Below, piece by piece: positions 16,956-24,051 of a stretch of 24,051 nucleotides of DNA. The DNA is from Chara braunii (taxonomy: Eukaryota; Streptophyta; Charophyceae; Charales; Characeae). The translations under genes were made by a program, and so were the position numbers. The stretch lies in the NCBI GenBank assembly GCA_003427395.1, contig BFEA01000161.1, positions 2,637,127-2,661,177 of the forward strand. Reading direction: 5' to 3'. Under the pieces are notes generated by a model. That model saw only the letters and a program-made list of their open reading frames with translations, was not told where the DNA came from and did not search any database. Every line of letters begins with the position of its first letter. The stretch's first letter is position 1.

Positions 16956-19343
16956 ATGTTACACAACAACGATGACCCATACCTGCGACCAAAGGTGAAT
17001 CTCTGCCCAGCACAACCCAAAGAACAGGAACGGCAAGAAAATGGGGAAATGTTAAGCAGCACCACCCAGGATGCCCAAATCTGGCCACTGGCTCATGCCC
17101 AGATTCAAGCTCACGAACAGTCCCAGGCCCAGGCCCGAGCGCAAGCCTGGGCCTGCGCCCACACTCAGGCCCAGGCTTTTGCCTGCATGCAAGTGGAGAG
17201 ACAGACTCAATTGACGGCCCAGGTTCAGGCTCAAGCAGTTGACCAGGCACAAGCCTTGGGCCAGGCCCACACCCGCATGCAGATGGAGGCACAGGCTCAA
17301 TTCATGGCCCAGGCTCAGGCTCGGGCTCAAGCGCAGGCCCAGGCGCAGGCCATGGGCCAGGCACAGCTGCAGGCACACCTCTTGGATCAAGCCCAGACTC
17401 AATTGACGGCCCAGGTTCAGGCTCAAGCAGTTGACCAGGCACAAGCCTTGGGCCAGGCCCACGCCCGCATGCAGATGGAAGCACAGGCTCAATTCATGGC
17501 CCAGGCTCAGGCTCAGGCTCAAGCACAGGCCCAGGCGCAGGCCATGGGCCAGGCACCGCTGCAGGCACACCTCTTGGATCAAGCCCGGGCCCAAGCTCTG
17601 CTTGATACACAATACCAACACCAATTTGACCCCCGCCTTCAGATGCAGGACGGGGTGCAACCGCTCCCAGAGACGCAGGAACGACTACAGGAAATTAGGA
17701 ATGCACCTCAAGAAGTGGACCACCAGGGTGACATTCTCCTACCCACAGTCGTCTCGGAAGGGGAACTTGAAAGCTGGGACGAAGACGACGACCAACGCAG
17801 AGAAAGAGACCACCAAGGGGATATCACACTCGACACGGTGGAAACCGTCCACTCCCAGTCCTGTATTGCGGTAGTACAAAATGAAGAAATGCCACCAAAT
17901 GAGGGTGTGCCCTCGGGGAATGACGACCAGGACACACAACATATAGGAAACACACAAAAACGTGAGACTGCGTTAAACAGGAGGGTCAGAAGACAACTGA
18001 AAGAAATAGTGGACTGGGTCCTGCTCAGAATGCTATCACCCGAAGCCGTTTCACTGCATGATAGGATACCGCCCCTACACTGGGAGAAAATCAGGAGACT
18101 CATCCTCAAGAACGACCAAATAATAACCACTGTTAACAAATATGCCACCCCCAAGGACGTGGACTGGAAACAGATGGGCAGGGTTGTGGTCAACGCAACC
18201 AAACACATTGTCGATAAAGTCTGGTCCACCTTGTCAGACACATCGGCCGAACGGAGACTGGTGGAGGTACAGAAGACAGACCCGCACACGGCCTTCACCC
18301 TCGACGGCCAGCAGTGGCCGGAGATACTTATAGTCGAAATGGCCACGATACTGGCAACCAACCAGACCCTATCTGCCCTTACCATAGTGGAAGGTCCATG
18401 GGAGGATAGAATCCCACCCGACCTTCTCAGATCAGTCCTTCACAAACCATCGGCGCTCCCCCGGGACACCGACAGTCGGGCCCTTGTCTCCCCAGCCAAC
18501 ATCATTGATTTGTTGTCAGATTCGCAGACAGAAAGAGACTCCCTGCAGCAGTCAGACAACTCACTGGAATCGGGAGATGACTCTGACTCAGACCACTCAG
18601 ACCATTCGGACTGGGGGGAACAAAATACTGCAGTTGCCAGCAACGACTGTCCTGCCAGGGAGGACCCCTGCTGTGGCGCCCTCTCAATATCATCACAGTC
18701 ACAGATGACCACGGACAGTGAGGCAGATGGCGGAAAAGACCATGACAGCCCCACAACCAAGGTGACCACCAGGGGGAAACTGAAAGATCTCATCAGACCA
18801 TCGCACTCAAGAACTGCAGCCCTTGGCTATGAACCCCTCTACGGCGTGCTCGTCCTACCCCTCAGGCGGGAACCGCAACAGCACAATTGGCAAATAGGAC
18901 TGAGAAAAAAAGGCCACCTTGCACAGTACAACTCACACCACAACAAACAGTTGGACGACATAGTGGGCCTCACATTCGAGGGAAGGAAGGGGACATACGA
19001 CAAGTCAGAAGCTTTGCGGCTGTCAGCAGCAACGGTTACCGAAAATAAGGATAAAGGGCTCATAGGACTGGCACTGCACAAGGATCACCCCTTCCCAAAA
19101 GGCATCGCCTTGGTCACTATACTTTATGAATACAAAGTGACGCAGCAAGTCACTACAAGCGACAATTCCTCACTGGTTTGGCTATCAAACGAACAACTGA
19201 AGGAACTCTCGACAGCGAGGTTGAAATCCAACTTCGCTTGGCGATTGGCGCAGCTCCACACAATCGTGCAGGCCATATTAGAACATGACATATTGCAGAA
19301 AACCAATATGTGGGACGATCCACCATTCGTGATTAGGATGTAA
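16956..19343 (+). CDS. LINE ORF1: Gln/Ala-repeat protein of unknown family
   Basis: The open frame runs from 16725; the first ATG is at 16956, giving 795 residues and ending in TAA. In L1 elements ORF1 proteins bind the RNA and act as chaperone; that role is inferred here from position only. Residues about 40-210 are almost pure Ala-Gln repeats, including a 64-residue unit present twice. DHQGDI occurs at about 255 and 285, and a related DYQGDL just before the ATG. An acidic stretch and a charged helical part (RRVRRQLKEIVDWVLL) follow. IIDLLSD near 516 precedes a Ser/Asp-rich run. The last 200 residues look globular. I see no zinc knuckle and no recognisable RRM or coiled-coil trimer domain. 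All Trp codons are TGG. Confidence 0.75.
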   Translation: MLHNNDDPYLRPKVNLCPAQPKEQERQENGEMLSSTTQDAQIWPLAHAQIQAHEQSQAQARAQAWACAHTQAQAFACMQVERQTQLTAQVQAQAVDQAQALGQAHTRMQMEAQAQFMAQAQARAQAQAQAQAMGQAQLQAHLLDQAQTQLTAQVQAQAVDQAQALGQAHARMQMEAQAQFMAQAQAQAQAQAQAQAMGQAPLQAHLLDQARAQALLDTQYQHQFDPRLQMQDGVQPLPETQERLQEIRNAPQEVDHQGDILLPTVVSEGELESWDEDDDQRRERDHQGDITLDTVETVHSQSCIAVVQNEEMPPNEGVPSGNDDQDTQHIGNTQKRETALNRRVRRQLKEIVDWVLLRMLSPEAVSLHDRIPPLHWEKIRRLILKNDQIITTVNKYATPKDVDWKQMGRVVVNATKHIVDKVWSTLSDTSAERRLVEVQKTDPHTAFTLDGQQWPEILIVEMATILATNQTLSALTIVEGPWEDRIPPDLLRSVLHKPSALPRDTDSRALVSPANIIDLLSDSQTERDSLQQSDNSLESGDDSDSDHSDHSDWGEQNTAVASNDCPAREDPCCGALSISSQSQMTTDSEADGGKDHDSPTTKVTTRGKLKDLIRPSHSRTAALGYEPLYGVLVLPLRREPQQHNWQIGLRKKGHLAQYNSHHNKQLDDIVGLTFEGRKGTYDKSEALRLSAATVTENKDKGLIGLALHKDHPFPKGIALVTILYEYKVTQQVTTSDNSSLVWLSNEQLKELSTARLKSNFAWRLAQLHTIVQAILEHDILQKTNMWDDPPFVIRM
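17202..17585 (+). repeat. two-copy 192-bp tandem repeat inside ORF1
   Basis: The unit beginning CAGACTCAATTGACGGCCCA starts at 17202 and again at about 17394, and the copies are nearly identical. It encodes 64 residues (TQLTAQVQAQAVDQAQ... to ...LQAHLLDQAQ). Its length is a multiple of three, so copy number can change without breaking the frame. Confidence 0.9.
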
Positions 19344-19385
19344 GCAGCCAAGGGACTTCTGATCTCACGGACATAAGATAGGTTA

Positions 19386-22300
19386 ATGGAGGAACAGAAC
19401 CAACGCAGCCCAGGGAGACACCCTGAGAGGGATCACAAAACTCAACATACGCAAATCCACATGCAGTTGGCCCTTCAACCTCACTCCGCCCAACTTCCAC
19501 AACAGCCTCCACTCCCCGAACCCCCCTTGCCTCGTGTACCACCACCTCTCAGGAGACAGCCACTTTGGGCGAAGAAACTGGCACAAGCAGACGTCCACGT
19601 GAGGTCGCTTAGCGTTAATGGGCTAATTACTCCGAATCCTCAGAAAACTGGGGCGATCTGGAATGAAATCAGGCAGCAGGACACCGCAAGCTGGCCTGAT
19701 GCGGTGTGTGTACAAGAAACCCATCTCATGAGCACCCCCCCTCATGAGGCCAAGCGCCGAATGACCTGGCCTTACACAGCGTTCTCAGCTCCGGCAATAC
19801 AAAGCGCATCTTGCGGGGTTGACATCTGGCTGCCACCATCATCCAGATTGAAACCTCTACTCTACGACTACGACCGGCGTCAGGGGAGATGGGTGTACTT
19901 AAAAGCGGAACTGGGGGACGAGACAATGTGCATAGTTAGTGTATACGGCCCCAACGACCCCAATCAGAGAACCCGTTTCTGCTTAACCTACATCGCGCAC
20001 TGCCTAAGGACTGCCCTCTCATCATTGGAGGGGATTTTAACATCACTCCGGACCCGGAGCATGATCGTCGGTCCTCCTCCAACCCAGTGGGAGGGGACTT
20101 GACGCCGGACATCATCATGCTTACTCAACTAATGGAAGAAACGCAGACTTGTGATATCTATAGACTTCTACATCCCTCCAAAAAGGCCTTCACCTGCCTT
20201 CGCTCAAGAGGACCAGCCGGTTTATCCAACTCATGTATTGACTTCTTTCTAGTGTCCCAATCCTTGGCTTCCTTGGTGACAGTGGCCGAAATACAACCCA
20301 TCAGCCCATGTCGTTCGTTCGATCACAGGGGAATCGTTTTGGGCCTGTCATTCAACCATCATCTCCAATGTGGGCCAAGCTTCTATAAGTTCAACACATC
20401 ATTGTTGAAGCTCCGGTCACTAAACCAGGAGGTGCAGGAGTACTGGGTTTACTGGAAGACACAAAAGGATAAATATCCCTCGATGGTGGATTGGCTCAAT
20501 GAAGGGATTGCTAACCTAAATAGCTCATGCCAAGGAGAGGAAAAGGACGATAGAAAAACTACTACAGTCCCTGGAACAATGGGATTTAGAAATGCTTAGC
20601 CACCCGTTGGACCAGCAGACCTTCACAAACCTACAACAAGCAAGGGACCGACTCCAAGAGTACCTTGACTACCAGACGGAGACATGGAGAATTCAAGCCA
20701 GGATAAAAAAGGCAGACACATAAGGCACCATGTCCTCAACCTTCTTTGACAAAGCAAAGACCAGATCAAGGTAGAACTTGGTTTCATCCCTACATCACCC
20801 ATTCGATCCACATCAAAGGGATGTGACCAACCCATATGGGATAGTCGACTTCGCTTCACAATACTACAACAACATCTTTACCTCAGAGAACGTCCGGTGG
20901 GGAGAAGAGGCACTAGGGCACGCAAGGCATGAACTATTACAAAACCTAACAGCGATACTATCCCAACAACGAAGATCATCACTAGAATCTCCAATTACAA
21001 CTCACGAACTATTGGCGGCACTGCAAGGCATGGAGGATGAAAAAAAAACAGGCCTAGACTCCTTTCCTAAGGAATNCTGGNTCCACTTTTGNGAAATCTT
21101 CCATCTTGACCTCCTCGAATACATCCAAGCAGTTCAAAGTGAGGGGAGGTTTGGGGATTTGATGGCTCAGGGTGTCACCACGCTTCTATATAAAAAAGGA
21201 GACAGAGCAGAGGTTCGAAATTACCGGCCAATCACACTGCTCCCCATTCTCTATAAAATGGTGGCCAAAGCGCTATGCAACAGACTCCTACCGCACATGG
21301 GTCATCTCATACATATGGACCAAACGGGGTTCATGCCACAACGAAACATACAGGATAACATCTTGCTGGTAAACGAGACCATCAAATACGCGAGACAACG
21401 CAAGAAGAATGCGGCGATCCTGTTTATTGACTTTGAAAAAGCGTATGATCATGTCGACTGACAATTCCTAGACTTGTGTCTGCAAAAAATGAACTTCGGG
21501 CCAGGATTTAGACATTGGGTCAGCACCCTACACCACTCGGCAGCAACCAACATTATGATCAACGGCCACCTCTCGACGCCCTTCCCACCGCAAAGATCAG
21601 TGAGACAAGGGGACCCGATAGCAACGTTGCTCTTTGTGATTGTTATGGAGGCGCTTGCCTCCCTTATAAGGGCAAACCCCGCAATACAACGTATTGAAAT
21701 TCCGGAACTGCCACCGCATCTGATACCCATTACCTCCCTTTTTGCAGACGACCTTACGGTCCTCATCAAAGCTTCTCCCTCTAGTATGCAGGCCTTGGCG
21801 GACACGATCCACCTCTTCTCCATCGCTGCAGACATGAAAGTAAACTGGGGCGCTAAAACAGAAGGGTGGTGGCTCCACACAGTAGGAGAGCACCCCCCGA
21901 TGACCCTCCAGTCAACTGGAAACCAAGAGAAGAAGCTATATGGGTCCTAGGGGTGAGACTCACGGCCCTCGGCCCACCTACGGACCACGCGGACCGCCTG
22001 GTCCAAACAGCGATCCAGGCCATGTCCAAATGAAAAGGTCTGCACACTTCGCTAGTGGGAAGAGCCTTGGCCATTAACAATGCTATCCTTTCCACTATTT
22101 GAGACAGCATTCTGGATGCTACCCCCAAAACAGTTATCGGCTCTGAAACAAGCGACTGCAACATACCTGTGGAGAAATGATCATGAACTGCAGACCTGTA
22201 TTAAAAGGGTAGCATGGGCCCAGCTGGCCCAACCAAGAGATAAAAGGGGTCTGGGGATCATCGAGCCGGAAGGGGAAATCAAAGCTTTGGTCTTCAAAAT

Positions 22301-24051
22301 CATAATTAGACTGTTGATGGGTAACGATATCCCATGGGCCACACTAGCTGGCATTCAACTGCGATGTCTAGCCCCTGACACAGCACAGGAAAGACCAATC
22401 CACGCCCTGGCTTGGCTCACAAATCCAGGGTGTTCTATCCCAAGTACTCCCAAGGTGGTAGCAGAGGAATCTCACACAACTGCCACGAAGGCGGACTTAG
22501 CAAATGACCCTCTTTGGGCCTCCATCCTTGCACTATGGAGGGATATAGGCCCGGACAAACTGCCACCACCGTCACGATGGCATGAGGTCTGGAGACAGCC
22601 TTGGTTCGGGAATCCTCACATTCTCACCTCGTGAGGCCGAACCTTTTCTATCAAAAATGACTCCCATTGGCTGGGATGGGTCAAACGGGGTGTTTTCACA
22701 ATAGAGGACTTGTGGGACATCAGAGCTGGTAAGTGGAAAACAGTTGATCAGCTTAAACCAGCCCTCAAAAACATTAGAAACCTGAAGGAAAAGCTTATGG
22801 AACTGCAGGAAGCCATCCCCATCGCCTGGATCAAAGCCCTGAGACAGGGCCCCATTATCCAAGAAGGGGATTGAGTAATTACAGCACCTTCCCTACCGGT
22901 TCCAATGACCCTCTACCGAGTAACCAGCTGCCTGGACAATCATACAGCACTGGAAGCATATGACTTGACGCTCGCTGGGGCCAGAATGACAAGTCTAACC
23001 AGAAACGAGTGCCTGGATAAACAACAGCCTTGGTCGGGCCTCATAAGAGTACGTGTGGTGGGTAATGAGGAAGATGGTTGGTAGGCCTATGAAGCCGCTA
23101 CCCCAATCTGCTCACTACCATTCGATCCCGAAGAGTGATACACGGTCAAAGAGTGCTATAGGAAGACCCATAAGACCATCGACACAACTAACATCATACA
23201 AGATAGGTGGCGGCGTGACTCTATACTGAAAGCAAATGATCTACAAAACTTCAGGTGGTCCCACTACTCTAGTCTCATGCCCACATCACAACGAGCACTC
23301 CAATGGCAGATCATATACCGTTGTTTGCCAACCCTAGATTGGGTGGTCTCAAGATCCCGTCTGGAACAAAAAGGCATCCTGTCGCCCCTATGCTCCTATT
23401 GTGGTGTCTCATCCCAAAGACAAATAGCAGACCTCGAACACTGCCTGTTGGATTGCCCAATGGCAAACCAGATCTGGCGTTGGTGGGCGGCAGCATGGAA
23501 ATACCTCACGCATAGCGACCTGCCTTGGGACCCGGCGGTGCTTCTGCTGGACCAGCCCCCGACCTCAACGGCCGCATGGTCGCTCTTCCAATCCAACCTC
23601 TCTAAATTCACAAGGCTGGAAGTATTAATGGTAATTTGGCGGACTCGCTATTCCCATGAAAGGAAAGAACACTCCTTCGGCTACATCCAAGCAATACAAC
23701 ACGTGGTTGAAACAATAAGAATCAACATACAAAAAGCCTGGAGAAGCCTTAAGGAGAAACTCACGTCTGCTACTGATCAAATCAAAATTGCTGAACTCAT
23801 CAGCGCCTTCGAACAGGAGTGGCTGGATCCAGACCGGAAGATTGCGGAGTTAGATGGGAACCGGAACCTCATGTGGAAGCCTTGGTGGTTGGAGGAACGC
23901 CGATGGCAATGGAAAACGCTACCTGTGTTCCACCGACAATCAACAGGACAGTCAGTTATGGTAGCCCCCTCACCTCAATGTGTCCAACTGGATTCAAGGG
24001 GGAGCCCACGCCACACAACACAACACCCAAATCCACCGCTCCCGGACACCC
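19386..24051 (+). pseudogene. LINE ORF2: APE endonuclease and reverse transcriptase, broken
   Basis: Opens with ATG 42 bases after ORF1. Endonuclease: SVNG, QETH (19713), YGPND, GGDFN (20027-20041), NSCIDFFLVS (family SRID has lost its Arg) and FDH; these would nick the target. RT: YRPITLL, DQTGF, FIDFEKAYDHVD (21423-21458), RQGDP and FADD (21741-21752), so the catalytic Asp residues are kept. Connection: VLGV, LVGRAL, YLWRN. C-terminal motif Cx2C-x12-H-x4-C at about 23391-23456. Reading needs shifts near 20010, 20540, 21898 (a run of six C) and 22102. Stops are TAA 20721, TAG 20772, TGA 21459, 22031, 22632, 22872, TAG 23082 and TGA 23136. From 23139 the frame is open to the window end, over 300 codons. 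Confidence 0.85.

Larger units (their letters stand above)
14911..24051 (+). mobile_element. LINE copy 3: long L1-type retrotransposon, 3' end beyond the window
   Basis: Order: Gln-rich repetitive 5' region (14911-16800), ORF1 (to 19343), a 42-base spacer, then ORF2 with endonuclease, RT, connection domain and zinc motif (19386 to the window end). The left edge coincides with the start of a repeat unit and abruptly ends homology of LINE copy 2, so it is the likely insertion junction. ORF1 is intact, so the copy is younger than copies 1 and 2, yet ORF2 has frameshifts and stops. The 3' UTR, tail and target duplication are outside the window. Confidence 0.85.

Noticed and set aside
17052-18385. 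Open frames of about 200 codons on the minus strand opposite ORF1
   Set aside because: Shadows of the Ala-Gln repeat and of codon-biased ORF1; Leu/Gly/Pro-rich antisense of AQ codons.
19386-24051. Programmed frameshifting or introns to explain the ORF2 breaks
   Set aside because: Shifts occur at four places without a common slippery site and without GT...AG segments that restore the frame; decay or sequence error is simpler.

Overview
This is a stretch of nuclear DNA from a repeat-rich eukaryote, and it reads as layers of transposable elements. I found no host gene, tRNA, rRNA or CRISPR array. The eukaryotic call rests on poly(A)-tailed insertions with target-site duplications, long (GA)n/(CT)n microsatellites, a 610-base assembly gap and L1-type LINEs with apurinic endonuclease, reverse transcriptase and a C-terminal Cx2C...H...C motif. 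I cannot name the organism; LINEs of this build occur in plants, animals and other groups.

Layout. 1-902: no recognisable gene. 907-1053: a short TTAA-flanked inverted-repeat element (copy A). 1097-4080: a poly(A)-tailed insertion of about 3 kb (retroelement I), flanked by a 16-bp near-identical repeat and carrying a degenerate tandem array. 4685-6196: two inverted arms of about 455 bp around a 600-bp spacer. About 6950-13402: one old LINE copy (copy 1: RT, connection domain, zinc motif, C-terminus, poly(A)). It is broken by a 1,461-bp retroelement (retroelement II, 7574-9034, perfect 14-bp target duplication) and by three more TTAA elements (B 9905-10041, C 11211-12693, D 13065-13263). C holds polarity-switching GA/CT palindromes and the gap. 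13403-14204: small tandem repeats and another retroelement 3' end. 14205-14910: a 3' fragment of a second LINE (copy 2). 14911 to the window end: a younger, much longer LINE (copy 3) with a repetitive Gln-rich 5' region, an intact Gln/Ala-rich ORF1 and an ORF2 broken by frameshifts and stops.

The three LINE copies can be aligned by their translated peptides. The alignment shows where insertions landed: taking out element B, element C or retroelement II with one copy of the target duplication brings back LINE reading frame. It also shows that most in-frame stops in ORF2 fall where another copy, or the L1 family, has tryptophan, and that nearly all of these are TGA. Separately, four loci share a block of about 45-55 bp near a retroelement 3' end; two of them have a strong stem-loop between the block and the poly(A). 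This suggests an undescribed family of LINE-mobilised retroelements.
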